Assembly (NCBI RefSeq): GCF_001983995.1
Contig: NZ_CP019450.1
Span: 2,294,001-2,358,000, forward strand
Source of the DNA: Halioglobus japonicus
GTDB lineage: Bacteria > Pseudomonadota > Gammaproteobacteria > Pseudomonadales > Halieaceae
DNA: 64,000 nucleotides
Direction of reading: 5' to 3'
Made by a program: the position numbers and the translations under genes. Shown piece after piece: positions 8,361 to 16,151 of the stretch (position 1 is the first letter of the stretch; every line of letters begins with the position of its first letter). The notes under the pieces were generated by a model. That model was not told where the DNA came from, ran no database searches, and saw only the letters and a list, made by a program, of their open reading frames with translations.

Positions 8361-9037
8361 TGATGGCATCCGTCAGTTTTGTGCTGCCGGTGCTGAATGA
8401 GTCAGCGGCAATCGCCGCTCGGCTTGCCGATTTGAGAGAACGGTTTCCCAGCGATGAATTGATCGTCGTCGACGGCGGCAGCGACGACGATACGGCGGCG
8501 CTTGCGAGCCCGCTCTGCGATCAACTGGTGCAGTCAGCGCGAGGCCGCGCCTTACAGATGAATGCTGGGGCCGCGGCTGCCCATGGGGAATATCTGCTAT
8601 TCCTGCACGCCGATACCCGCCCTGGTGTGGATGCACAATCTCTCCAGCATTACCTGGTGCAGCGCCCCGGTTGGGGCTTTTGCCGGGTGCGCCTCAGTGG
8701 TGAAGAGTGGTGGGCGCGCGTGATCAGCCGGTTTATGAATACTCGTTCTCGCGTTACCCGGGTCGCCACAGGCGACCAGATGTTGTTCCTAAAGCGAGAA
8801 CTGTTTCACGAAACGGGCGGCTTTGACTCGATTCCTTTGATGGAGGATGTAGCGTACAGCAAGCGTCTACGCCGGCTCGCCGCCCCCTGTGTGATTCACG
8901 AGCCGGTCACGACGTCCAGTCGTCGTTGGCGGGAACAGGGAGTTCTACGCACCGTGGTGCAAATGTGGTGTCTGCGATTGGCCTACGCACTGGGCGTGTC
9001 GCCGCAGCGACTGCATCATCATTACTATGGAGGGTAA
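8360..9037 (+). CDS. Family 2 glycosyltransferase, rSAM/selenodomain-associated
   Basis: A 225-residue GT-A fold glycosyltransferase of the TIGR04283 type, which commonly sits beside ArsS-like radical SAM genes. The N-terminus SVSFVLPVLNESAAIAARL is the nucleotide-sugar binding strand. ELIVVDGGSDDDT and LFLHADTRPG follow, HAD being the metal-binding D-x-D equivalent. FLKRELFHETGGFDSIPLMEDV is the acceptor-side segment. The ATG overlaps the final base of arsS (TGATG), indicating translational coupling. It may glycosylate an arsenical or another product of the radical SAM step, by context only. Two in-frame ATGs (8360 and 8363) are possible starts. Confidence 0.88.
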   Translation: MMASVSFVLPVLNESAAIAARLADLRERFPSDELIVVDGGSDDDTAALASPLCDQLVQSARGRALQMNAGAAAAHGEYLLFLHADTRPGVDAQSLQHYLVQRPGWGFCRVRLSGEEWWARVISRFMNTRSRVTRVATGDQMLFLKRELFHETGGFDSIPLMEDVAYSKRLRRLAAPCVIHEPVTTSSRRWREQGVLRTVVQMWCLRLAYALGVSPQRLHHHYYGG

Positions 9038-9040
9038 TAC

Positions 9041-9655
9041 GTGCAGGAAGCACTCATTATTCAATTCGCCAAGGAGCCGGTGCCCGGCCAGGTGAAAACC
9101 CGCATGCTGCCCGCGCTCGATCTCGAGCAGGCGGCAAAACTTCACTGCGATCTGGTCTTCTGGACAGTGCAAACCCTGACCTCTGCCGCGGTCGGTGATG
9201 TGGAATTGGCCGTCGCCGGCGCCGTTGAATCGCCATTGTTTGAACAGTGCCGCAAGCTGGGAGTTCACGAGATTCGCCCCCAGCAGGGTGTTGGGCTGGG
9301 CCAGCGTATGTTCCACGCACTCAAGGACGGTCTGTCGCGTTACAGGTATGTGTTGCTGGTGGGAAGTGACTGCCCGCAGATTGACTCAGCTTATCTGCGT
9401 CAGGCGCTGGCCGCACTGGCAGACAGCGATGTTGTGCTGGGTCCGGCCGAAGATGGCGGATATGTCCTGATTGGCGTTAAGGCCGTAGCCTGGTCGTGGT
9501 TTGATGGCGTGCACTGGGGAACCGATAGCGTTTATCGGCAAACGGTGGCGAGATTGGAGGCGGATGGTGCGCGCTGGGCTGCGCTTCACGTGTTGCAGGA
9601 TATTGATCGCCCTGAAGACCTGCATCTTTGGAGACGCATCGCGGGTGCCCTGTAG
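9041..9655 (+). CDS. DUF2064 glycosyltransferase-like protein, rSAM-associated
   Basis: A 204-residue protein of the TIGR04282/DUF2064 family, a GT-A-like fold related to sugar nucleotidyltransferases. It starts at GTG 9041 behind a good GGAGGG site. Diagnostic segments are LIIQFAKEPVPGQVKTRM at the N-terminus, VLLVGSDCPQIDSAYL near residue 103, VVLGPAEDGGYVLIGV near residue 128 and VLQDIDRPEDL near the end. Three bases separate it from the upstream glycosyltransferase, so arsS and the two transferases form one operon. A hairpin follows. The exact reaction is not established for the family. Confidence 0.88.
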   Translation: MQEALIIQFAKEPVPGQVKTRMLPALDLEQAAKLHCDLVFWTVQTLTSAAVGDVELAVAGAVESPLFEQCRKLGVHEIRPQQGVGLGQRMFHALKDGLSRYRYVLLVGSDCPQIDSAYLRQALAALADSDVVLGPAEDGGYVLIGVKAVAWSWFDGVHWGTDSVYRQTVARLEADGARWAALHVLQDIDRPEDLHLWRRIAGAL

Positions 9656-9672
9656 GCGAGGCCGAGCGACAG

Positions 9673-9694
9673 CAGGGGCACTTTGGTGCCCCTG
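9673..9694. terminator. Hairpin between convergent genes
   Basis: CAGGGGCAC (9673-9681) and GTGCCCCTG (9686-9694) make a perfect 9-bp stem with a TTTG loop. It lies between the end of the ArsS operon and the end of the convergent gene at 9700, and could act on both strands. T runs are weak on both sides. Confidence 0.6.
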
Positions 9695-9699
9695 TTCAA

Positions 9700-10089
9700 T
9701 CAGGCGGTGACGGCTTCTTCGCTGGCGGTGTCTTCCACGGCGAGCCCCGCCCGCTGGTAGAGCAGCCAGGCAATGGCCGTGCAATAGCTCAAATTGGTTT
9801 GCAGCTCGCTGTCCGGATCGCTCAGGAACGCGCGCTGACTGGCTAGTCCGCGTACGCGGCTCGCCATGTCAGGGTTGAAGGCCAGATAGCGGTCCCACAG
9901 GTCGCGGTGTTGTGCCGCGGTAATGTGGAACAGTCCCAGGCCGTCATTGCGTGCTGAGAATAGCCCCAGGTCGGGGGCGTCAATCGCGGCGTCAAGGAGA
10001 AACGTCTCACTCGACGGCGTCCATTTACCCAGGTATTTCAGGGTAGGTCGGATAACCTGATCTCTCAGGTGGTCTGCGGTTATATACAT
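9700..10089 (-). CDS. Conserved hypothetical protein
   Basis: A 129-residue protein with a good GGGAG ribosome binding site seven bases before the ATG at 10089. It starts MYITADHLRDQVIRPTLKYL, contains DLGLFSARNDGLGLFHITAAQHRDLW in the middle and an aromatic and Leu-rich segment (YCTAIAWLLYQRAGL) near the C-terminus. It has no signal peptide or membrane helix. The pattern faintly recalls phage-type or lysozyme-like accessory proteins, but I do not recognise a catalytic motif and assign no function. It stands alone, convergent with the ArsS operon. Confidence 0.65.
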   Translation of the reverse strand: MYITADHLRDQVIRPTLKYLGKWTPSSETFLLDAAIDAPDLGLFSARNDGLGLFHITAAQHRDLWDRYLAFNPDMASRVRGLASQRAFLSDPDSELQTNLSYCTAIAWLLYQRAGLAVEDTASEEAVTA

Positions 10090-10360
10090 GGCCCACTCCC
10101 TCGCAGGATGCTAATTCCGTCAGATACTGCTGTTTCACGTTATGGTTTTATGTGGCCGGATTTTTATGGTGCGAGAACTATCCCATTTCCCCGCAGTTCC
10201 GTGCTCACAGGTTACTTTTTAGCACAGGAAAAAATAAAATCCAATAAAAATAACGGTTTGCGGGGTTAATTTAATAAAATTTTCGGGAAGAGGGTGTAAC
10301 TGGGACGAGAAAGTGAATTAGAGAGCGTTCCATCTACGTAATTCTGCATATAAAAAGCGC
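10090..10360. other. Gene-free AT-rich interval
   Basis: About 270 bases with no credible gene. The middle part (about 10200-10280) is AT-rich and contains several short A/T runs, suitable for a promoter of the minus-strand gene at 9700-10089. I see no tRNA, repeat or conserved RNA structure. Confidence 0.5.
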
Positions 10361-10382
10361 AAAAAAGGCGACAAAAGTCGCC
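10361..10382 (-). terminator. Intrinsic terminator of yciH
   Basis: On the minus strand GGCGAC-TTTT-GTCGCC (10382-10367) is followed by six T residues (10366-10361), a textbook Rho-independent terminator about 28 bases beyond the yciH stop. Confidence 0.85.
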
Positions 10383-10409
10383 ATGTTCGTGAAAAGTAGA
10401 TTTTTGAGC

Positions 10410-10769
10410 CTATCCGCCCGCAATTTTTACCGTGTAGCCGCGTTTTTCTAACTCAGCCTTAAGCGTATCCCTTTGGTCGCCCTGGATTTCAATCACATCG
10501 TCTTTAAGTGCACCACCCACGCCGCATTTCTGCTTGAGGGCCTTGGCCAGGGCCTTGAGTTCGACACCTGCCAGGGGCACGCCTTTCACCAGGGTCACGG
10601 CTTTGCCCCCGCGGCCCTTGGTCTCGCGGTGCAGCCTGACAATGCCATCACCGGTGTAGGCGGGTTTGTCCTTGCCACAGACGCAGTCCCCTACCGGCCG
10701 GTGGCACTGAGGGCACAGCCGTCCGCCGTCGGTGGAGTAGACCAGCCGCTGTCCTTTTTTCTTGCTCAT
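10410..10769 (-). CDS. yciH: SUI1-family translation factor YciH
   Basis: A 119-residue protein of the bacterial SUI1/eIF1-like family. The N-terminal third has a CPQCHRPVGDCVC zinc-ribbon-like cysteine set. The C-terminal SUI1 domain shows RETKGRGGKAVTLVKGVPL, LAKALKQKCGVGGALKD and EIQGDQRDTLKAELEKRGY, all typical. It is proposed to influence start-codon fidelity, but the physiological role in bacteria is still unsettled. It is a single gene with its own terminator, divergent from slyX. The start ATG has little Shine-Dalgarno complementarity. Confidence 0.92.
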   Translation of the reverse strand: MSKKKGQRLVYSTDGGRLCPQCHRPVGDCVCGKDKPAYTGDGIVRLHRETKGRGGKAVTLVKGVPLAGVELKALAKALKQKCGVGGALKDDVIEIQGDQRDTLKAELEKRGYTVKIAGG

Positions 10770-10866
10770 GAGGGGTGATTGCCCGTGTCATTTCTGAAAG
10801 CGGGGCAGTATATTAGTTGGCTTTGGTAACGCAAGTGGCCGCCGGAAGTGGCCGATAGGGAGTTTC

Positions 10867-11094
10867 ATGTCCGAGCTGGAGCAATTGCGGCAGCAGGTTA
10901 TCGACCTGCAGAGCCAACTCGCCTTCCAGGAAGATACTATTGCCTCTCTGAATGAGGCCCTGACCGAACAGCAGCAGGAGATCCTGGTGTTGCGGCGGCA
11001 GATGACCCTGCTCAAGCAGCGCCAGGACGAGCAGGCGGCCTCAATCGAGGCGGGCAGCGGCGCTACCGTGCAGGAGAAACCGCCGCACTACTAG
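10867..11094 (+). CDS. slyX: SlyX family protein
   Basis: A 75-residue protein that is nearly all coiled coil: SELEQLRQQVIDLQSQLAFQ and IASLNEALTEQQQEILVLRR show clear heptads, and the C-terminus KPPHY is the family ending. It is the usual length. A GGGAG site precedes the ATG. Its molecular role is not known despite broad conservation in gammaproteobacteria. It is divergent from yciH and about 65 bases upstream of the acyl-CoA dehydrogenase pair. Confidence 0.93.
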   Translation: MSELEQLRQQVIDLQSQLAFQEDTIASLNEALTEQQQEILVLRRQMTLLKQRQDEQAASIEAGSGATVQEKPPHY

Positions 11095-11159
11095 TCAGTA
11101 CATCCTCTTTTAACCCACATCCGTATTCACCATAACTCTATAAATAGGAAGGAGAAGCC

Positions 11160-12395
11160 ATGTCAGCTGATCAGCAGAAGGACACGCCTGAACAGGCAGA
11201 ATTCAGGGCCCACGCGCAGGCCTGGTTGGCAGAAAATACCCCTGAGCCACCCACCGTCAGGTTGCCGCAGTCACCCCTGGAGATCATGACCACCGATCAG
11301 CTGAGCTATCTGCAGGCCTGGCAGAAATCTGCCTACGATGCGGGTCTGGTGGGCTGCGATTACCCCGTGGAAGTGGGCGGCGGCGGTCGACAGAACTGTC
11401 AGCGCATCGCCAACGAGGAAATGCGCCGTGCGCGCACGCCCTTTATGCCCAATGTGATCGGGCTGGGTATGGCAGCACCCACGGTGTTTTATCACGCTCA
11501 GGAGGAGCTCAAGCAGCGCCTGCTGCCGAAGTTGTTTTCCGGTGAGGATATCTGGTGCCAGGGCTTCTCTGAGCCGGGCGCGGGTTCCGATCTCGCCAGC
11601 GTCCAAACGTTCGCCGAGCGCAAGGGCGACAAGTGGGTGATCAACGGGCACAAAGTCTGGACGTCGCTGGCGCATTTTGCGGAGTGGATGATTTTGTTGC
11701 TGCGGACTGACAAGTCGGTCAAGCACGACGGGCTCTCGTATTTTGTGGTGCCGATCAAATCTGCACTGGGCAAGGGCGTAACCGTTCGCCCGCTGATCAA
11801 AATTACCGGCGAGACCGGTTTTAACGAGGTGATCTTCGAGGATTTGGAGGTGGACGACAGTTACCGGCTCGACGAGCTGGGCAAGGGCTGGCAGGTCGCC
11901 ATGACCACACTGGCGCACGAACGCGGCGCGGGCGAGCTGGTCACCCCGAGCTCTGGTGGCATGAAGAGCGAGTCCACCCACAACACCAGCGCGATGGCGC
12001 TGATCGATCTGGCGCGACGTACGGCCCGCAATGGCGCCACCGCGGCAGAAGATCCCCTGGTGCGTGACCAGATCATGCAGCAGCTGATTCGCGAGCAGGG
12101 GCTGGCGGAAAATAACCGGCGTGGACGGGTCACTGAATTGCTGGATCATCCCATGCGCCTGGCGCTGCAAAACAAGCTGCTGATGAGTGAAATCATGCAG
12201 GATTCTGCTGGCATCGCCATGGACATCGAGGGCGCAGCCGCGTCGCTTTACCTCGGCGATGGCAGCGCGCCCGATGGCGGCCAATGGCCTATGGCCTACA
12301 TGAATTCCTTCGGCTTCACTATTGCGGCAGGCACCAGCGAGGTGCAGCGCAATATTCTCGGCGAGCGCGTACTCGGCATGGCGAAATCAAAATAA
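11160..12395 (+). CDS. Acyl-CoA dehydrogenase (first of a pair)
   Basis: A 411-residue FAD enzyme of the acyl-CoA dehydrogenase superfamily, oxidising an acyl-CoA at C2-C3. It follows a strong AAGGAG site. WCQGFSEPGAGSDLAS near residue 132 is the flavin/substrate signature, WVINGHKVWTS follows, and the C-terminal AAGTSEVQRNILGERVLG contacts FAD. The position equivalent to the catalytic Glu of the medium-chain enzymes (YEGT) is Ala here, as in family members that use another Glu or act in heteromers. It is followed 11 bases later by a second dehydrogenase with a different C-terminus, so the pair may be a heterotetramer. The substrate is unknown. Confidence 0.9.
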   Translation: MSADQQKDTPEQAEFRAHAQAWLAENTPEPPTVRLPQSPLEIMTTDQLSYLQAWQKSAYDAGLVGCDYPVEVGGGGRQNCQRIANEEMRRARTPFMPNVIGLGMAAPTVFYHAQEELKQRLLPKLFSGEDIWCQGFSEPGAGSDLASVQTFAERKGDKWVINGHKVWTSLAHFAEWMILLLRTDKSVKHDGLSYFVVPIKSALGKGVTVRPLIKITGETGFNEVIFEDLEVDDSYRLDELGKGWQVAMTTLAHERGAGELVTPSSGGMKSESTHNTSAMALIDLARRTARNGATAAEDPLVRDQIMQQLIREQGLAENNRRGRVTELLDHPMRLALQNKLLMSEIMQDSAGIAMDIEGAAASLYLGDGSAPDGGQWPMAYMNSFGFTIAAGTSEVQRNILGERVLGMAKSK

Positions 12396-12406
12396 GGATA
12401 ACGACA

Positions 12407-13525
12407 ATGACACAACCTGATAATTTTGGTTTCACTGAAGAAGCCGCATTACTGAAAGATTCTGCGCGCAAGCTGCTGGCAGAGAAATTTACCGCAGACG
12501 TACTCCACGGCATGGTTGCCGGCGATCCTACCCCTGAGCGCGGCCCCGCACTGCATTGGGATGAAGCGCTGTGGGCGCAGATGCAGGAGCTGGGCTGGGG
12601 GCTGCTGGCAGTGCCCGAGGCACAAGGCGGCGTGGGTATGCCGCTGGTGGCGGTTGCCGGCCTCTGTGAAGAGCTGGGGCGCGCGGCGTTTCCCTGCCCG
12701 CTGTTACCAACACTCTCAGCGAGCTATCTGCTGGGCGCCGCTGGCGCCGGTGGCGAGGCACCGCTCGAGGCGATTGCGGAAGGGGCGACTGCCAGCCTGG
12801 CTGTGAGTGATGCCAATGGCTCCTGGGATTTGGCCCAGACGCCGGTGGAATGTATCGACGGCAAACTGAATGGGACCGCCTGCTTTGTCCAGGATATCGG
12901 CAAGGTAAGTCATTTACTGGTATGTGCCCGCAATGGCGATACCACCGGGCTCTACTGGTTGGCGGTGGACGCGCCGGGTGTTGACGTGCAGGCGGATGCG
13001 ATTGTCGACCTCAGTCGCGATCAGGGCAGGGTGGTTTTTGCCGGTGTCGAGGCGATGCAGGTCTGCGCCGATGCCAGCGCGGCATTTGCGCGCGCGATGC
13101 CAGCGATCTGGACGCTGTACGCGGCAGATATGGTGGGCGCGGGAGAATGGCAGCTGCAAACCACCGTGGATTACGCCAACCAGCGTCAGCAGTTCGATCG
13201 ACCTCTGGGATTCTTCCAGGCCGTCAAGCACCAGCTGGTGGATGTCATGGTCGATATCGATCGGGCCAAGTCGCTGGTGTACAGCGCAGCCTGTGCCTGG
13301 GATACGGAGCCGGAGGAAGCGGCGCGCTACGCCCACATGGCGCAGTCCGCTGCCAGTGATATGGCGGCCTCTGCCAGCAGTCGCTCTGTCCAATGCCACG
13401 GTGGCATCGGCTTTACCTGGGAGTGTTTTGTGCACCTGTTTTTTAAGCGCCAGAAGCACAGCCAGATGTTGTGGGGTGATGGCCCCTGGCACCGGGCACG
13501 GCTCGCCAGCATTGTCATGGGCTAG
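12407..13525 (+). CDS. Acyl-CoA dehydrogenase (second of a pair)
   Basis: A 372-residue acyl-CoA dehydrogenase homologue. The ATG at 12407 is chosen because family similarity begins there (NFGFTEEAALLKDSARKLLA); the open frame further upstream overlaps the previous gene. It is shorter and more divergent than its neighbour: the mid-domain glycine-rich flavin motif is poorly kept, while the C-terminus keeps QCHGGIGFTWECFVHLFFKR, typical of the partner subunit in heteromeric dehydrogenases such as the actinobacterial cholesterol side-chain enzymes. It forms an operon with the upstream gene. A strong inverted repeat follows the stop. That the two proteins form an alpha2beta2 complex is inference. 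Confidence 0.88.
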   Translation: MTQPDNFGFTEEAALLKDSARKLLAEKFTADVLHGMVAGDPTPERGPALHWDEALWAQMQELGWGLLAVPEAQGGVGMPLVAVAGLCEELGRAAFPCPLLPTLSASYLLGAAGAGGEAPLEAIAEGATASLAVSDANGSWDLAQTPVECIDGKLNGTACFVQDIGKVSHLLVCARNGDTTGLYWLAVDAPGVDVQADAIVDLSRDQGRVVFAGVEAMQVCADASAAFARAMPAIWTLYAADMVGAGEWQLQTTVDYANQRQQFDRPLGFFQAVKHQLVDVMVDIDRAKSLVYSAACAWDTEPEEAARYAHMAQSAASDMAASASSRSVQCHGGIGFTWECFVHLFFKRQKHSQMLWGDGPWHRARLASIVMG

Positions 13526-13536
13526 CCGCGTACCCT

Positions 13537-13572
13537 GAATGCCCGGCGGTCGTTTACACTGGCCGGGCATTC
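13537..13572 (+). terminator. Long GC-rich hairpin after the dehydrogenase pair
   Basis: GAATGCCCGGC (13537-13547) pairs perfectly with GCCGGGCATTC (13562-13572) across a 14-base loop. There is no downstream T run, so it could be a transcription stop aided by Rho or an mRNA 3'-end stabiliser. Confidence 0.55.
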
Positions 13573-13650
13573 CGATATAAATAACCAAACGGCACGGACG
13601 CAATGGATGCTCCGGGCGGTTTGCGACCAAGGGGACGTAACAAGCAGGCC

Positions 13651-14772
13651 ATGTACCGCTACAGTGTTGACAACGCCGTAACCTATACATCAGAAGACCT
13701 CGTTCTGTTTCGCGAGTCTCCCTTCGCCTGCTGGATGGAACGCCTCCATCTCGAAAACCCCGATCACGGTATTCCCCCCGACGCTGGTACTACCGAACCT
13801 GGCGACACAATGACCCGTCAAGATGACGTCGCCGAGTCTCTGCTCGCCGAGGGAAAACAGGTCACGCTCATCAATTGGGATATCCGCGAACCCCAGCGCC
13901 GCAGCCAGACACTGCAGGCCATGCGCGACGGGGTCGATTTCATTGTCAACGGTCAACTAGCACTCGGCCCCTTGTCGGGTTCGGCTAATTTACTGATGCG
14001 TACCAGTGGCTTTTCCGAACTGGGCAACTTCCTTTATATACCCTGCGACACCCAGGGTAAGACGACGATTCACTCTGCATTCCGGCTGTGCTTTCTGGCC
14101 GATTTGCTTCACGGGCTGCAAGGGCAGCTGCCGCCAAAAATGCTGGTGATTCGCGGCGGCGATTTACTGCCGCTGACCACCGACGATCACATTTATCACT
14201 ACCGCGCAGTAAAACAGCGTTTCATGAATGCGATGCGTGACTTTCGCAAGCATCGTATGCCTGATCCGGCGGAATCGTCGCACTTTGGACGCTGGGCCGA
14301 TTGCGCTAACGAGGTTATGCGCCAGCGTGCTGAGCGGGATGAAATAGAAAATTCACCTTTGAAGTCCGAGAGCGAGGCAGTGGCGGATAATGAACCATTG
14401 CAGCCAGAGGCCGGCGAAGAAACCCTGCAGGTGCAGTTGCAGAACCCCATCCAGGCGCGGCTGGCGACAGGGCGCGGGTTGAAAGTGAGCGGCACGTTGG
14501 CTGACCAGGCGCGGGCATTACAGGTGCAGGTGGTGCCGGATGTCGAGACTAGTGAGCCGCAAGCATCTGCTGAGGCCGCTGATCCGGAGCTGGACAACCT
14601 GTCGTTTATCGGCCGGGAGCCATCGTCGATGCTGGAGGATATGGACGCCGGGTTCGACGTCGATTGCATAGATGATTCGGACTATGCGTTGCCCGATTCA
14701 GAGGTGGCAGTTAAGCCGGTGCCTCGGCCATTTAGCAATAGCCTTAACACCGGCGACGACTTCGATCGCTAG
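13651..14772 (+). CDS. Uncharacterised protein with a RecB-like nuclease N-terminal region
   Basis: About 373 residues from ATG 13651 (389 from an upstream ATG at 13603; neither start has a clean ribosome binding site). The first 200 residues resemble in order the N-terminal half of TM0106-type RecB-like putative nucleases: TSEDLVLFRESPFACWME, then an addition in which the chain reads QTLQAMRDGVDFIVNGQLALG, PCDTQGK where those proteins carry the D-x-K active site, LCFLADLLHGLQGQLPPKML and DDHIYHYRAVKQRFM. The Lys position appears shifted, so activity is doubtful. The last 150 residues are acidic, low in complexity and probably disordered. It stands alone between the dehydrogenase pair and a convergent epoxide hydrolase. 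Confidence 0.65.
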   Translation: MYRYSVDNAVTYTSEDLVLFRESPFACWMERLHLENPDHGIPPDAGTTEPGDTMTRQDDVAESLLAEGKQVTLINWDIREPQRRSQTLQAMRDGVDFIVNGQLALGPLSGSANLLMRTSGFSELGNFLYIPCDTQGKTTIHSAFRLCFLADLLHGLQGQLPPKMLVIRGGDLLPLTTDDHIYHYRAVKQRFMNAMRDFRKHRMPDPAESSHFGRWADCANEVMRQRAERDEIENSPLKSESEAVADNEPLQPEAGEETLQVQLQNPIQARLATGRGLKVSGTLADQARALQVQVVPDVETSEPQASAEAADPELDNLSFIGREPSSMLEDMDAGFDVDCIDDSDYALPDSEVAVKPVPRPFSNSLNTGDDFDR

Positions 14773-15914
14773 CGCAGTTTGCGAAAGCAGGCGCGCACCT
14801 CGTTCACAAAGACTTCCGGTTGCTCCATTGCGGCGAAGTGGCCGCCGCGTTCGAGCTCATTCCAGTAAAACAAATTGCTGAAGCGTTTCTCGGCCCAGCG
14901 CTTACTGGTGCGCATGATTTCGCGGGGAAAAATTGAGCAACCCACCGGCATATCGATAGGCCCCAGGTTGGGGTTCTTAAAACTCTCCCAGTAGAGTCGT
15001 GCAGAGCTGGCGGCGCAATTGTTCAGCCAATACAGCATGACGTTGTCCAGCAACTCATCGCGGGTGAGCACGTTCTCCGGGTGCTTTACGCCATTTTCCT
15101 CGTTGTCGGTCCAGGCGTAAAACTTCTCCATAATCCAGGCCATTTGTCCGACGGGTGAATCTGCCAGGCCGTAGCCCAGCGATTGCGGGCGGGTCGATTG
15201 CTGTTTGGAATAACCCGAGTCCCAGTCATTGTAGAAAGCCAGGTCCGTCAACGCTTGTCGCTCGGCCTCGGTGAGATCATCCATGGTCTCAGGGTCAGGG
15301 GCTGCAATGGGCATGTTTACATGAATGCCAGCACAGTGTTCGGTCTCTGACTGCCCCATGGCCTGGGTGACGATGCTGCCCCAGTCGCCGCCCTGTGCGA
15401 AATACTGGTCGTAGCCCAGGCGGTCCATTAGCTTGCCCCACAGGCGACCAATGGCATCCGCGCTCATGCCGGTGCGAGTGGGTTTGCCGGAAAAACCATA
15501 GCCAGGCAGGGAAGGGGCTACCACATGAAAGGCATCGGCAGCGTCGCCACCGTGAGCGACGGGGTCGGTGAGAGCGTCGATAATTTTGTGGAACTCAATA
15601 ATGGAGCCGGGCCAGCCATGCGAGATAATCAGCGGGCGCGCATCGGGTTCCTGGCTGCGCTGGTGAATAAAATGAATGTTGAGGTCGTCGATCTCCGTGG
15701 TGAAGTGATCCCAGCGGTTGAGCATGTGCTCGCAGCGACGCCAGTCATAGTCTTCTAGCCAGTAGCGGGCCAGCTCACGGGTGTAGGACAGGGGAATGCC
15801 CTGATCCCAGCCCTCGCAGGTCTCTGCCTCGGGCCAACGCGTATTGCGCAGGCGGGCGCTTAAATCATCGAGTTCCTGCTGATCGATAGCGATACTGAAC
15901 GGTTGAATATCCAA
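14769..15914 (-). CDS. Epoxide hydrolase (microsomal type, EHN family)
   Basis: A 381-residue alpha/beta hydrolase with the N-terminal EHN extension of microsomal-type epoxide hydrolases: residues 1-100 contain LSARLRNTRWPEAE and the W-D-x(n)-G-I-P-L-S-Y pattern. HGWPGS (residues 99-104) forms the oxyanion hole, GGDWGS holds the nucleophilic Asp at residue 177, and ERGGHFAAMEQPE near the C-terminus carries the general-base His. It hydrolyses epoxides to vicinal diols through a covalent ester. No signal peptide is seen. Its last four bases overlap the end of the convergent RecB-like gene. Confidence 0.93.
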   Translation of the reverse strand: MDIQPFSIAIDQQELDDLSARLRNTRWPEAETCEGWDQGIPLSYTRELARYWLEDYDWRRCEHMLNRWDHFTTEIDDLNIHFIHQRSQEPDARPLIISHGWPGSIIEFHKIIDALTDPVAHGGDAADAFHVVAPSLPGYGFSGKPTRTGMSADAIGRLWGKLMDRLGYDQYFAQGGDWGSIVTQAMGQSETEHCAGIHVNMPIAAPDPETMDDLTEAERQALTDLAFYNDWDSGYSKQQSTRPQSLGYGLADSPVGQMAWIMEKFYAWTDNEENGVKHPENVLTRDELLDNVMLYWLNNCAASSARLYWESFKNPNLGPIDMPVGCSIFPREIMRTSKRWAEKRFSNLFYWNELERGGHFAAMEQPEVFVNEVRACFRKLR

Positions 15915-16151
15915 GCTGCTGATCTCCGTATTGTTGTTTTCTGTAGTTTTAAAAGTATTTTGTGATTTAGCGCATGGTGTAATGGCGAGAATGGTCTACA
16001 TTATTGGAAAACAAGATCATGCTGAACAGGGAGCCATGATCTAGGGGCGATAAGGATTCGTGGATTTGTCACAATATTTGAATAAACTAGCAACATCTCT
16101 AGAACCTACTAGAATAAACAAGAGATCTATCAGGGGATAGCGACACATAAT
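15915..16151. promoter_or_regulatory. Divergent control region of epoxide hydrolase and sortase genes
   Basis: A 237-base AT-rich interval between divergent genes. It includes the perfect 8-bp inverted repeat AGATCATG/CATGATCT (16014-16021 and 16035-16042) about 110 bases before the sortase ATG, a candidate operator for a dimeric regulator. AGGGGAT lies about 14 bases before the sortase start, rather far for a ribosome binding site. No promoter is clear-cut. Confidence 0.4.
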
